NCBI RefSeq assembly: GCF_000023265.1
Contig: NC_013124.1
Location: forward strand, 806,001 to 870,000
Direction of reading: 5' to 3'
Length of the DNA: 64,000 bases
Source: Acidimicrobium ferrooxidans DSM 10331
GTDB lineage: Bacteria > Actinomycetota > Acidimicrobiia > Acidimicrobiales > Acidimicrobiaceae
Below the pieces are notes generated by a model. It worked only from the letters and a program-made list of their open reading frames with translations. It was not told where the DNA came from and did no database searches. A program made the translations under genes and the position numbers. Below, piece after piece: positions 1 through 8,214 of this stretch; position 1 is the first letter of the stretch, and each line of letters begins with the position of its first letter.

Positions 1-275
1 ACGCGTCACGGAGCGTGGAGCGTGCTCCACGCTCGGCCACTCGTCAGGATCAGGGGCGCGATGTCCTCGGCTCTGTCGACGGGCGCACCCGGCGCTCGAG
101 TCGTTCCGTCGGCGAACTCATCGCGACGGCCGGTGAGCGAAGCCGACGGCGCGAGGCCGCGGACGCACGCCTCCGAGGGTCGCTGTGGTGGCACGATGGA
201 GCTCGGGTGGGGGGTGTGTGTCGCAGAGCGACATGTGGTCACAAGGGGGCACGGGTGCACGGGACGCGTTCCGGG
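1..275. other. Left-edge stretch without a recognisable gene
   Basis: I find no convincing protein gene here. The open frames that cross it are shadows that run into hutH or lie opposite it. It holds a near-perfect palindrome (listed separately) and ends at the 3' end of the tRNA gene. Confidence 0.6.
11..34. repeat. 24-bp palindrome, 11-bp arms
   Basis: Positions 11-21 (GAGCGTGGAGC) are the exact reverse complement of 24-34 (GCTCCACGCTC), separated by GT. It could be a factor-independent terminator without a T tract for a gene left of the window, or an operator. The perfect arms and 2-nt spacer fit a dimeric protein site better than a stable RNA loop, but nothing here decides it. Confidence 0.7.
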
Positions 276-348
276 CGCCCCCGGCAGGATTCGAACCTGC
301 GACCGACTGCTTAGAAGGCAGCTGCTCTCTCCACTGAGCTACGGGGGC
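276..348 (-). tRNA. tRNA-Arg (TCT anticodon)
   Basis: Read on the minus strand, the 73-nt cloverleaf has a 7-bp acceptor stem (GCCCCCG with CGGGGGC), a D arm with GTAGCTCAG, an anticodon loop CTTCTAA flanked by GCTGC/GCAGT, and the T loop GGTTCGAATCC. The anticodon TCT reads AGA arginine codons. The CCA tail is not encoded: the bases after the discriminator G are CCC. An AGA-reading tRNA serves a rare codon in a genome this GC-rich. Confidence 0.95.
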
Positions 349-397
349 GGCACTCAGCATGCTACCGATCCGATGTGGCGACGTGGCGTCCAGGTTG

Positions 398-403
398 TAG
401 CAT
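398..403 (+). promoter_or_regulatory. Candidate -10 (TAGCAT) for hutH
   Basis: TAGCAT matches the TANNNT hexamer seen before many genes in this window. It lies 26 nt before the hutH ATG, leaving room for a short leader that carries the strong Shine-Dalgarno AGGAGGAG at 417-424. Confidence 0.45.
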
Positions 404-429
404 CGCCAGCCAGATCAGGAGGAGTATGC

Positions 430-1950
430 ATGCGCTGCATTCCGGGTGAGCTGACCCTTGCCGAGCTGCGGTCGTTGTGGGCGGGGGAAACCTCGTTCGA
501 ACTCGACGCGAGTGCCTGGGAGGTGATCGATCGCGCCGCGCGTACCGTGGCCGAACTCGCCGATCGTGACGACCCGGCCTACGGCATCAATACGGGGTTC
601 GGTCGCTTGGCATCGACGAAGATCCCGCGCGACCAACTCGAGCTCCTCCAGCGCAATCTCATCTTGTCGCACGCGGTGGGCGTCGGCGATCCGCTCGACC
701 CGCCGACCGTGCGACTCGTCCTCGCGCTGAAGGTCGCAAGCCTCGCACGTGGTGCTTCGGGGGTTCGCCGCGAGCTCGTCGAGGCTCTCCTCGCGCTCCT
801 CGAGCACGACGTGTTGCCGATCATCCCTGAGAAGGGATCGGTCGGGGCCTCCGGTGACCTCGCGCCACTGGCGCACGTCGGCGCGCTGCTCATGGGTGTC
901 GGTGATGCGCTCGTCGCGGGTGCGCGCGTCCCAGCCATCGATGCGCTCGCCGAGGCGGGGCTTGCTCCGCTGTCGTTCGCTCCCAAGGAGGGTCTCGCGC
1001 TCATCAACGGCACCCAAGTCTCGACGGCGATCGCGCTCGCGGGACTGTTCGCCCTCGAGCGTACGCTCGCCGCTGCCGTCGTGGCGGGTGCGCTCGCCGT
1101 CGATGCGGCCGCTGGCTCCATGGTGCCGTTCGACGCTCGCATCCACGCGCTCCGTGGCCATCCGACCCAAGCAGACGTGGCCGCCGCGCTGACGACGCTG
1201 CTCGCGGGGTCAGGCATCGTCCAGAGTCATCAGGACTGTGGCAAAGTGCAGGACCCCTACTCCCTGCGTTGTCAGCCCCAGGTCCTCGGCGCGGTGCTCG
1301 ATCTCGTGCGGATGCAGGCCGCCGTGCTCGAGCGAGAGGCCAACGGCGTCACGGACAATCCGTTGGTCTTCGTCGAGACCGGAGAGGTGCTCTCGGGCGG
1401 CAACTTCCACGCCGAGCCGGTCGCCTTTGCCGCCGATGTGCTCGCGATCGGCGCTGCGGAGATCGGCGGCCTCGCCGAGCGTCAGCTCGCGCTGCTCATC
1501 GACCACTCGCTGTCGGGCCTACCTCCGTTTCTCGTGCGCGAGGGCGGTGTGAACTCGGGCTTCATGATCGCGCAGGTGACCGCCGCGGCGCTCGCGAGCG
1601 AGAACAAGACGCTCGCACACCCGGCGTCGGTCGATTCCTTGCCGACGTCGGCTAACCAGGAAGACCACGTGTCGATGGCCACCTTCGCGGCGCGCAAGCT
1701 CCACGAGGTCGTCGCCAACACGCAGACGGTGGTTGCGATCACGCTGCTCGCTGCGGTCCAAGGCGTCGAGCTCCGTCGACCCTTGCGCAGTTCGGATCGG
1801 CTCGAACAGGTGATCGCGCTCGTGCGCGAGTACGTGCCACACTACGACCTCGATCACTACCTCGCCCCGGACATCGCTCGAGCCACAGAGCTCGTACGGG
1901 CGGGCGCCATCGCGGAGCACGCACCGTTGCGCATTCTCGAGCAGCGCTAG
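430..1950 (+). CDS. hutH: Histidine ammonia-lyase
   Basis: Deaminates L-histidine to urocanate, the first step of histidine degradation, in the cytoplasm. The 506-residue product has the normal family length. The sequence GSVGASGDLAPLAH carries the Ala-Ser-Gly triplet (A140-S141-G142) that cyclises into the MIO electrophile. The substrate-pocket segment YGINTGFG near the N-terminus and QEDHVSM near residue 415 are typical. I chose the ATG at 430 because AGGAGGAG lies 5 nt upstream; the open frame extends further left, but only through the tRNA. No other hut gene is adjacent, so it is a single transcription unit that converges on the thioesterase gene. Related aromatic ammonia-lyases share the fold, but the residues seen fit HutH best. 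Confidence 0.93.
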   Translation: MRCIPGELTLAELRSLWAGETSFELDASAWEVIDRAARTVAELADRDDPAYGINTGFGRLASTKIPRDQLELLQRNLILSHAVGVGDPLDPPTVRLVLALKVASLARGASGVRRELVEALLALLEHDVLPIIPEKGSVGASGDLAPLAHVGALLMGVGDALVAGARVPAIDALAEAGLAPLSFAPKEGLALINGTQVSTAIALAGLFALERTLAAAVVAGALAVDAAAGSMVPFDARIHALRGHPTQADVAAALTTLLAGSGIVQSHQDCGKVQDPYSLRCQPQVLGAVLDLVRMQAAVLEREANGVTDNPLVFVETGEVLSGGNFHAEPVAFAADVLAIGAAEIGGLAERQLALLIDHSLSGLPPFLVREGGVNSGFMIAQVTAAALASENKTLAHPASVDSLPTSANQEDHVSMATFAARKLHEVVANTQTVVAITLLAAVQGVELRRPLRSSDRLEQVIALVREYVPHYDLDHYLAPDIARATELVRAGAIAEHAPLRILEQR

Positions 1951-1961
1951 GCGGTCGACGT

Positions 1962-2711
1962 TCAGGGAGAGGGCTGCTCGAGCCGCTCGATCGCCGTGAC
2001 CGAGCTCGGGCCCTCATCGTCACCGACCACGACGGTGAGCGGATCGGTTCCCCACAGCGAGACCGTGGCCGCCGAGCCTCCTGGCAGTGAGCGCGGGAAC
2101 TCGATGCGGACATGGGTCGGTCCCGTGAGCGCCGCCGAGAGGCCGGCGCGCCACAGTGCCTCTTCGACGAGGGCGAGATGAATGGCGTTGTTGACGTGGT
2201 CGACGATGTCGAGATCGCTGCGGCGTAGGTCGAGATGCCAGGTCGCCTCGGGCTCGGTGTCTGGTGTCGTGATGACGAGGCTCGGGCGGACGCGACGACC
2301 AGCGGCGGCCTCGCCATAGACCTCGTCGAAGCCATCGGGGAGTGACGCAGGTGCCCCAGTGTCGGGGCGGGTGTTCACCCAGACGGCGGCGGCGCTGACG
2401 AGGAGTTCGCCGCGAACCAACAGGTCGGTACGACGCTCTGCCCACGCGCGCCCGGTCCCGGAGACCGCCGTGGCGAGGTCGACGGCGTCGAGATAGCGAG
2501 GCCAGGAGAAGATCTCGATGTCGATCGAGCGGATGACCCATAGACCCTTGTCCACCAGCGGGGCATCGGTGTTGTCGAGGGTCGCGATGTCGTGGAGGAA
2601 GCGGGCGATCGCGTCGAGCCGAAGACGTCCGTCCGGCGTCGTGTCAGACAGCAGCACGCGGCGGTGGTCGTCGTAGCGACGACCCTGGTCTGGCAGAGGG
2701 GCGAGCGGCAC
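1962..2711 (-). CDS. Acyl-ACP thioesterase-like protein
   Basis: A 249-residue protein resembling the double-hotdog acyl-ACP thioesterases (FatA/FatB type) that release fatty acids from acyl carrier protein. The first hotdog begins with RRVLLSDTTPDGRLRLDAI and the second contains the signature DIVDHVNNAIH, where the family has a conserved D-x-x-x-H-V-N-N segment. The start is GTG at 2711. It follows the acyl-CoA ligase on the same strand after only 9 bp, so the pair probably handles free and activated fatty acids together. A TANNNT hexamer made from the ligase stop codon sits 6 nt before this GTG and could also drive it alone. Substrate chain length cannot be read from sequence. Confidence 0.8.
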   Translation of the reverse strand: MPLAPLPDQGRRYDDHRRVLLSDTTPDGRLRLDAIARFLHDIATLDNTDAPLVDKGLWVIRSIDIEIFSWPRYLDAVDLATAVSGTGRAWAERRTDLLVRGELLVSAAAVWVNTRPDTGAPASLPDGFDEVYGEAAAGRRVRPSLVITTPDTEPEATWHLDLRRSDLDIVDHVNNAIHLALVEEALWRAGLSAALTGPTHVRIEFPRSLPGGSAATVSLWGTDPLTVVVGDDEGPSSVTAIERLEQPSP

Positions 2712-2717
2712 GCGCCC

Positions 2718-2723
2718 ACGCTA
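2718..2723 (-). promoter_or_regulatory. Candidate -10 (TAGCGT) overlapping the ligase stop
   Basis: On the minus strand TAGCGT begins with the TAG stop of the upstream ligase gene and ends 6 nt before the thioesterase GTG, the spacing expected for a leaderless transcript. Because the TAG is needed as a stop codon, chance is a real alternative. Confidence 0.3.
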
Positions 2724-4379
2724 GTCGGGAGGGGCTGACGCGGGCAATGACGAGCTGGGACGCTCGTCGGCCAGCGATGCGAGTTGCGCCCGGAGCACCT
2801 TCTTGTCGAACTTGCCGACGCTCGTGCGAGGGATCTCGTCGACGACGACGAGGTGATCGGGCAGCTGCCAACGCGGGACGCCATGGGTCTCGAGCCACGC
2901 CCGTGCGGCGGCGAGCGAGAGCGAGGTGCCGGGTGCGAGCACGACCGCTGCGGCGGGCCTCTCGCCCCATCGCGCATCGGCGATCGCGACGACCGCAGCC
3001 TCGACGACGTCGGGATGTCCCATCAGGGTCGACTCGAGCAGCACCGAGCTGATCCATTCACCGCCCGACTTGATGAGATCCTTGGTCCGATCGACGATGC
3101 GGAGCCGGCCGCCGGGGTCGATGGTGCCGACGTCGCCGGTGCGGAACCACCCTGGCCGTGCCGTGAACGACTCTGGGCCCGCCCCGTGGAGGTAGCCATC
3201 GAGCACCCATGGTCCCCGCACGTAGATGTCGCCCATGTGCGCGCCGTCGTGCGGAACCTCGCTGCCGGTCTCGTCGACGACGGCGAGGGTGATGCCAGCG
3301 ACGGGAGCCCCTGCGCTGGCGATGTGGTCGAGCTGGTCGGCCAAGGGGAGCTCACCCATGGCGTGCGGGAGTCGCGAGGTGGTGGCGATCGGGGAGGTCT
3401 CGGTCATGCCCCAGGCCTGGAGCATGCGGATCCCGTAACGCTCGGCGAAGGTCGTGATCAACGAGGGTGGCGGCGCCGACCCGCCACAGAGGAGTTCGCG
3501 TAGTGCTCCGAGGTCGCCGCCGTTCGCCTCGAGCGCCTCTGCCACCGCAATCCAGACGGTCGGGACGCCGCCCGCCTTCGTGACGCGCTCGGCGCGGATC
3601 AGCTCGATGAGGACCGCGGGGTTGAGGGTCGGTGGCGGGAAGACGAGCTTCGCGCCTGCCGCCACCGCGCCGAAGGGCAGTCCCCAGGCGTAGACGTGGA
3701 ACATCGGCACGACCGGCATGACGCACTCGCTGCGCGAGAGGGCCGGCCCGTTGCCGGCGTTCACCGCGAGCGCGGTGTGGAGCACGAGGGAACGATGAGT
3801 CGAGGCCACGCCCTTCGGCCGTCCGGTGGTGCCGGAGGTGTAGCAGATGCCGGCGCGCTGGCGCTCGTCGAGGGTGCGCGTGCCGGGGGCGGGATCGGCG
3901 CTCGTGACGAGCGCGTCGTAGTCGAGCACCTCGCCAAGGGCGTTCGCGGCCCCGGGGTCGACGGGACCGATGGCGATGATCCGTGGGATCTGTCGAAGGC
4001 GCGGTGCGATGCGCGCCACGGTCGCAACCAGATCGCCGCTTGCGATGATGACCTCGTCGCCGGCGTCGTCGATGATCCAGGCGAGATCGTCGTCGCCAAG
4101 ACGCGGATTGAGCGTGTGGAGCGTCCTCCCCGAGAGCGTGATGCCGAAGTAGGCCTCGAGGTGCTCGGCGCTGTTCCACGCGAGCGTCCCCACGATGGCC
4201 TCCGGCGGAGCCAGGTCGTCGAGGACGGTGATGAGGCGCCGGGCGCGGTCGGCGAAGTCGCCGAAGCGAGAGCGGTGCTGCTCGGTGGGCGAGCGCTGGG
4301 TGACGATCTCGGTGTCGGCATAGGCCCCTTCGGCGTGCTCGAACAGGAGCCACGTCGTCAACGCAACGTCCATCATCAT
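2721..4379 (-). CDS. AMP-forming long-chain fatty acid-CoA ligase
   Basis: ANL-superfamily acyl-CoA synthetase: activates a carboxylic acid with ATP and then forms the CoA thioester. The 552-residue product shows the P-loop-like YTSGTTGRPKG, the hinge region GWFRTGDVG, the DRTKDLIKSGGEWIS segment and the C-terminal RTSVGKFDKK with the catalytic lysine. The frame stays open to 4400, but the first ATG of an ATG-ATG-ATG run at 4379 has AAGGGGGG 7 nt upstream, so I start there. It precedes the thioesterase in an apparent two-gene operon. The medium/long-chain subfamily is inferred from overall resemblance; the exact substrate is unknown. Confidence 0.88.
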   Translation of the reverse strand: MMMDVALTTWLLFEHAEGAYADTEIVTQRSPTEQHRSRFGDFADRARRLITVLDDLAPPEAIVGTLAWNSAEHLEAYFGITLSGRTLHTLNPRLGDDDLAWIIDDAGDEVIIASGDLVATVARIAPRLRQIPRIIAIGPVDPGAANALGEVLDYDALVTSADPAPGTRTLDERQRAGICYTSGTTGRPKGVASTHRSLVLHTALAVNAGNGPALSRSECVMPVVPMFHVYAWGLPFGAVAAGAKLVFPPPTLNPAVLIELIRAERVTKAGGVPTVWIAVAEALEANGGDLGALRELLCGGSAPPPSLITTFAERYGIRMLQAWGMTETSPIATTSRLPHAMGELPLADQLDHIASAGAPVAGITLAVVDETGSEVPHDGAHMGDIYVRGPWVLDGYLHGAGPESFTARPGWFRTGDVGTIDPGGRLRIVDRTKDLIKSGGEWISSVLLESTLMGHPDVVEAAVVAIADARWGERPAAAVVLAPGTSLSLAAARAWLETHGVPRWQLPDHLVVVDEIPRTSVGKFDKKVLRAQLASLADERPSSSLPASAPPD

Positions 4380-4436
4380 GGCGACACCCCCCTTCGCCAC
4401 TTCGGATGGTAGCGAAGGGCTCCGCGCCCTGTCAGC

Positions 4437-5624
4437 TCAGTCGGCCTCTGGTTCGTCCTGCATCACGCAGAACTGTACGCCGTCGGGGTCGGCGAGGACG
4501 CACCAGGCGCCCCCGTCGACACCCTCGCGTCGGTCGGAGCGCTCCTCTGCGCCAAGGGCGAGGGCCCGCTCGCGGAGCGTCTCGCGGCTCGCGCCGTAGA
4601 GGTCGAGGTGGACGCGGTTGGCGCGAGGGTCCGCCGTCTCGATGCGCTGGAGGAACACCGGCGGCAGGGACCCATCGGGCGCCACGAGGTCGAGATAGGT
4701 GCCGGTGCTGTCGAGATCGCCGATGCGATAGCCCAGGAGGCGTGCCCAGAACGCGGCCGCGCGCCCCGGGTCGGGGGTGTCGATGCCGATCTCGATGCGG
4801 CGCAGATCCCCGTGGTCTGCGATGGGAGGTGGTGGTGAGAACGGGGGGCGCCATCGACAGGTGTCGCAGCTCGATCGAACCTGGCGCCAGGCGTCCTCGA
4901 TGCCGTACCAGACGGCGTCGAGGACGGCGGGATCGGGGCCGAAGCGCTCTGCGACCTGGAGGTCGAGCCCGAGCGCGCTTGCGCGCTCCGTCGCCTCTTG
5001 TTCGGCCCGCTCGAGGAGGACGCCGGCGAACAGCCACCACGGCACGAGGAGGACGCTCCGGGCCCCGAGGCGCCAGAGGCGTTCCACACCCTCACCGACG
5101 CTGGGTTGGGCCAGCGAGACGAAGGCCTCTTCGACGAGGTCGACGCCGAGACGTTCGCCGACGAGGCGCGCGATCGCGGCGAGCTCGGCGTTGGCGCTCG
5201 GGTCGGTCGATCCCCGTCCCACGACGAGAACGGCCTCGGGCGGCATCGGCGAGACCGCACGAGCTCGGCGTACGGCGAGCTCGAGGAGCTCGTTCGAGGC
5301 ACCGAGCTGGGGGGCAAGGCGCACGTCGGCGTCGGGGGCGAGTGCTCGGATGCGCGCCGCGACCGATGCCGCGTCGTCCTTCAAGTGACCCGCACCGACG
5401 AGCACCACGGGCGCGACGGTGATGCGTCGCGCGCCAGAACGAGCGGCAGCGTCGGCAGCGTCGGCGAGGGTTGGGTCGGCGAACTCGATGAAGCCTGCCT
5501 CGACGCGGGTCGGGAGGCGCCGAGCGGCAAGCTCGACGAAGGCGCGGAACTCAGCCTGACCGTGCTCGAGACGCGTGCCGTGGCCGACGAGGACGACGAG
5601 ATCGGTTGGGGCGCGATGTGTCAT
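4437..5624 (-). CDS. cbiX: CbiX-type sirohydrochlorin cobaltochelatase fused to a VOC domain
   Basis: Residues 1 to about 265 form two CbiX/CbiK-like chelatase halves, starting VVLVGHGTRLEHGQAEF and VLVVGRGSTDPSANAEL; the family inserts Co2+ into sirohydrochlorin. A CDTC pair follows where long CbiX proteins often carry an Fe-S-binding CxxC. After a proline-rich linker (PPFSPPPP), the last ~115 residues (IEIGIDTPDPGRAAAFWARL to the end) are a glyoxalase/bleomycin-resistance (VOC) fold ending in ADPDGVQFCVMQ. The frame is uninterrupted, so this is a real single ORF of 395 residues. The ATG at 5624 has GGAGGAG 4 nt upstream and overlaps the cbiC stop as ATGA. It is the last gene of the minus-strand cobalamin arm. 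Confidence 0.85.
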   Translation of the reverse strand: MTHRAPTDLVVLVGHGTRLEHGQAEFRAFVELAARRLPTRVEAGFIEFADPTLADAADAAARSGARRITVAPVVLVGAGHLKDDAASVAARIRALAPDADVRLAPQLGASNELLELAVRRARAVSPMPPEAVLVVGRGSTDPSANAELAAIARLVGERLGVDLVEEAFVSLAQPSVGEGVERLWRLGARSVLLVPWWLFAGVLLERAEQEATERASALGLDLQVAERFGPDPAVLDAVWYGIEDAWRQVRSSCDTCRWRPPFSPPPPIADHGDLRRIEIGIDTPDPGRAAAFWARLLGYRIGDLDSTGTYLDLVAPDGSLPPVFLQRIETADPRANRVHLDLYGASRETLRERALALGAEERSDRREGVDGGAWCVLADPDGVQFCVMQDEPEAD

Positions 5625-6205
5625 GTCTCCTCCGTAGCGAGTTCGGCGAGCGCATTGAGTGCCGCGGCGGCGACGGGACTGCCTCCGCGACGGCCACGGA
5701 GGGTGAGGCACGCGAGGCCGCTCGCGAGGAGGCGTTCCTTGGCTTCCGCCGCGCCCACGTAGCCGACGCAGAAGCCGAGGACGACGCCGACGTTGACGGG
5801 GTGCTCGAGGAGCGCCGAGAGAGCGGTCGGGGCGTTGCCGATCGCCACCACGGCCGGGTTCGCGAGAGCGGAGAGCGACGCGCGCATCGCTCGCGCCGAG
5901 CGGGTCTCGACGGCGTCACCTTGCTCGACCGCATCGAGCGTCACGATGGTCGGGAGCCGCGGAGCCCCTGCGGCAACCATGCGCGCGTCGACGAGGATCG
6001 GCGCGCCGGTGCGAAGGAGACGGACCGCCTCGGTGACGACCGCCTCGTCGAGTACGAGGTCGTCAACGAGCGAGGGGTCGGCCGTGGCGTGGACGATGCG
6101 CGCGGCGACGCGGCGCGCGCCGGGACCGAAACGCGCGAGATCGACCTCGGCGCAGATGCGCTCGAAGCTCTCGCGAGTGATGCGTGCTCCGGCGTCGGTC
6201 GTCAT
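5621..6205 (-). CDS. cbiC: Precorrin-8/cobalt-precorrin-8 methylmutase
   Basis: CbiC/CobH moves the C11 methyl to C12 to make hydrogenobyrinate or cobyrinate. The product is 194 residues, slightly short for the family. RIVHATADPSLVDDL holds the catalytic histidine (H39), and the glycine-rich VGVVLGFCVGYVGAAEAKE and the C-terminal GRRGGSPVAAAALNAL are characteristic. The ATG at 6205 overlaps the ferredoxin stop (ATGA), and its own stop overlaps the cbiX start, so three genes are translationally coupled. The open frame continues upstream to 6406 only as a shadow of the ferredoxin gene. Confidence 0.92.
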   Translation of the reverse strand: MTTDAGARITRESFERICAEVDLARFGPGARRVAARIVHATADPSLVDDLVLDEAVVTEAVRLLRTGAPILVDARMVAAGAPRLPTIVTLDAVEQGDAVETRSARAMRASLSALANPAVVAIGNAPTALSALLEHPVNVGVVLGFCVGYVGAAEAKERLLASGLACLTLRGRRGGSPVAAAALNALAELATEET

Positions 6206-6387
6206 CGTCGCTCCCAGCTCCCCACGATCGCGTCGGTGGGGCAGACTTCGATGCAGGCGCCGCAGTCGTCGCAACGTGAGGCGACGAGCTCCGGGCGCCC
6301 CGGAGCAGGTCGAAGGGCGTGGGTGTGGCAGGTCGGGATGCACACGCCGCACCCGACGCAGGTACCCAGTGCGATCGCCACGCTCAT
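6202..6387 (-). CDS. Small 2x[4Fe-4S] ferredoxin in the cobalamin operon
   Basis: A 61-residue dicluster ferredoxin with CVGCGVCIPTC at residues 10-20 and CDDCGACIEVCP at 39-50, each a complete CxxCxxCxxxC/P motif. The first cluster is followed by His rather than the usual Pro. Start and stop each overlap the neighbours as ATGA (cbiG-cobJ upstream, cbiC downstream), so it is produced with the corrin enzymes. A likely job is electron delivery to a reductive step in the pathway, for example corrin reduction or cobalt reduction before adenosylation; this is inferred from position only. Confidence 0.9.
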   Translation of the reverse strand: MSVAIALGTCVGCGVCIPTCHTHALRPAPGRPELVASRCDDCGACIEVCPTDAIVGSWERR

Positions 6388-8027
6388 CGCGCAGGCTGGT
6401 AGCCACGGGGTGTCACCGCGAGTCCTCCGAGGACTCGGGTCGCCGACTGGCCCACGATGACGATGCTCGTCATGTCGACGGTCGTGACGTCGAGGTCGTC
6501 GAGCGTGCCGAGTTCGAGGTGTTCGTCGACGCGTTCGACGTTGCGGCCGACGAGGACGGGCGTCGTCGGGGGTCGATGTGCCGCGAGGATCGCGAGCGCC
6601 TTCTCGAGCTGCCACCCGCGTCGTCCCGAACGGGGGTTGTAGAGCACCACGGTGAGATCGGCGCGAGCGGCCGCTTCGAGCCGCTGCTGGATGGTCTCCC
6701 ACGGCGTGAGGAGGTCGGAGAGCGAGATGACGGCGTGATCATGGGCGAGGATCGCGCCGGCGCGGGCCGCGGTCGCGAGGGATGCGGTGACACCGGGCAC
6801 GACGGACACCGGCACGCGACCATCGGCCACCTCGTGGACGAGGGTCGCGAGCGCGTAGATACCAGGGTCGCCGGAGGCGAGCACCACGACTCGGGCGCCC
6901 GCCTCGGCGCGGGCGACCGCGGCCATGGCGCGCTCACGTTCGGCTCCGAGGGCAAAGCCCTGCTGGAGAGCGTGGCGACCAATGAGAGGTTGGGCCTGGT
7001 CGAGGTAGCCGTGGTAGGCGATCACGACGTCCGCGTTGGCGATGGCGCCCCGTGCCCGCGGCGTGACGAGATCGAGCGAGCCCGGTCCGAGCCCGACCAC
7101 CGTTACCTCACCGAGTGGCGCGTCACGGACCGCCACGGCGACGGTGACGGGCCCGTCGATCCGCTTGGGCAGCACGAGCGTTGCGTCGGGTCCGGCGAGC
7201 CGAAGGGCCGCGGCCTCTGCCACGGATGGCGTGTGCACGGCGCGCTCCACGATCGGCGATGGCGTCGGTACCGCCACCTCACGGAGGACGGCGGCCTCGT
7301 AGCCGACGATCGGAAGTCCGAGCGCGCCGAGCGCTGGATGCAAGCGGCGGCGGTCGATGGTGGCGAGCGCTGCCACGGCGGCTGGCTCGAGGTCGGCCTC
7401 CTCGAGCGCCGCGTCGATGGCAGCGCGCAGGTCATCGGCCGTTGCCCGCTGTTCCAGCCCGACCCCGACCACGACCGTGCGCGCGATGATGCGGGGTGCG
7501 GCGAGACCGCGAGACTCACCGACGTTGACCTCGACCGCTGGGGCTCGGCCCGGTCGTGCACGGCGAGCGAGCCAGTCGGAGATCGCAAGGCCAGGCCGCG
7601 GTGCGAAGCTGAGGGCAGCGCCGTCATTGAGGCGTTGCTGGAGCCGTGCAGGGAGCGGTTCTGGGCCGAGAGCAGGCAGCTCGTCGAGCGCGGGTGCATC
7701 GATGAGATCGGCACTCGTCGTCACGACCGCGACCGCGCCCGTCGCACGGGAGACGGCCTCGGCGAGGTCGTTCGCACCTCGATGGGCGCCCGTCAGCACG
7801 ACGCAGTAGCGCCGGGCGCTGTCGAGGGCGACGATCGCGGGCGTGACGCGCTTCGGGGCGAGGCCGACCTCGACGATCGCGCGTACGACCACCGGGATCG
7901 GGGCGACGACGACGAGCGCGTCGTAGCTGACGAGCGCCTCACGGAGCATGGCCATCGACGCGTGGGCGACCGACGCAAAGCCGAGCGTCTTGGCGAGGTC
8001 AGCGAGCTCGGCTCCGATGGCGACCAC
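6384..8027 (-). CDS. cbiG-cobJ: CbiG-CobJ fusion: cobalt-precorrin-5A hydrolase plus C17-methyltransferase
   Basis: Residues 1 to about 310 match CbiG, which opens the delta-lactone ring and releases acetaldehyde in the anaerobic route; see VVVAPIPVVVRAIVEVG, VVLTGAHRGANDLA and VVVGVGLEQRATADDL. Residues from about 312 to 547 are a SAM-dependent precorrin-3B/cobalt-factor III C17-methyltransferase starting VTVVGLGPGSLDLVTPRA and containing VLASGDPGIYALA and VVPGVTASLATAARAG. The start is GTG at 8027; upstream in frame there is no ATG or GTG before the promoter-like TAGGCT near 8102. The CbiG N-terminus is therefore short and the true start is uncertain. Fusions of these two steps are known in other bacteria. 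First gene of the minus arm. Confidence 0.88.
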   Translation of the reverse strand: MVAIGAELADLAKTLGFASVAHASMAMLREALVSYDALVVVAPIPVVVRAIVEVGLAPKRVTPAIVALDSARRYCVVLTGAHRGANDLAEAVSRATGAVAVVTTSADLIDAPALDELPALGPEPLPARLQQRLNDGAALSFAPRPGLAISDWLARRARPGRAPAVEVNVGESRGLAAPRIIARTVVVGVGLEQRATADDLRAAIDAALEEADLEPAAVAALATIDRRRLHPALGALGLPIVGYEAAVLREVAVPTPSPIVERAVHTPSVAEAAALRLAGPDATLVLPKRIDGPVTVAVAVRDAPLGEVTVVGLGPGSLDLVTPRARGAIANADVVIAYHGYLDQAQPLIGRHALQQGFALGAERERAMAAVARAEAGARVVVLASGDPGIYALATLVHEVADGRVPVSVVPGVTASLATAARAGAILAHDHAVISLSDLLTPWETIQQRLEAAARADLTVVLYNPRSGRRGWQLEKALAILAAHRPPTTPVLVGRNVERVDEHLELGTLDDLDVTTVDMTSIVIVGQSATRVLGGLAVTPRGYQPAR

Positions 8028-8101
8028 GGCGCCGCCGGCGGCGCCGGTGACGCTACGCGAACTGGGGCATGAGGTGGACGGGGTGGTCTCGATGGCTTGG
8101 C

Positions 8102-8107
8102 AGCCTA
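8102..8107 (-). promoter_or_regulatory. Candidate -10 (TAGGCT) for the minus-strand cobalamin arm
   Basis: TAGGCT on the minus strand lies about 75 nt before the chosen GTG of cbiG-cobJ. The 187-bp gap between this gene and fumarylacetoacetase must hold divergent promoters. I looked for a cobalamin riboswitch B12 box here and saw none. Confidence 0.45.
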
Positions 8108-8202
8108 CCCGCTTGGCGAGGGCAGGACGAGGGAGCGCCTCCTCTGCGACCGAGATCGCCGGACGCCCGTGGCGATGGCGGGCACACGGAGCACCTCGTT
8201 GC

Positions 8203-8208
8203 TAGAGT
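8203..8208 (+). promoter_or_regulatory. Candidate -10 (TAGAGT), leaderless, for fumarylacetoacetase
   Basis: TAGAGT ends 6 nt before the GTG at 8215, with no Shine-Dalgarno between them, as expected for transcription starting at or next to the start codon. Confidence 0.55.
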
Positions 8209-8214
8209 CGCGCT

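Noticed and set aside
5793-8072. Plus-strand open frame of about 759 codons opposite cbiC-cobJ
   Set aside because: The opposite strand has clear CbiC, ferredoxin and CbiG-CobJ motifs; this frame has none.
8028-8214. Possible cobalamin riboswitch in the divergent leader
   Set aside because: I could not find a B12-box-like consensus on either strand.
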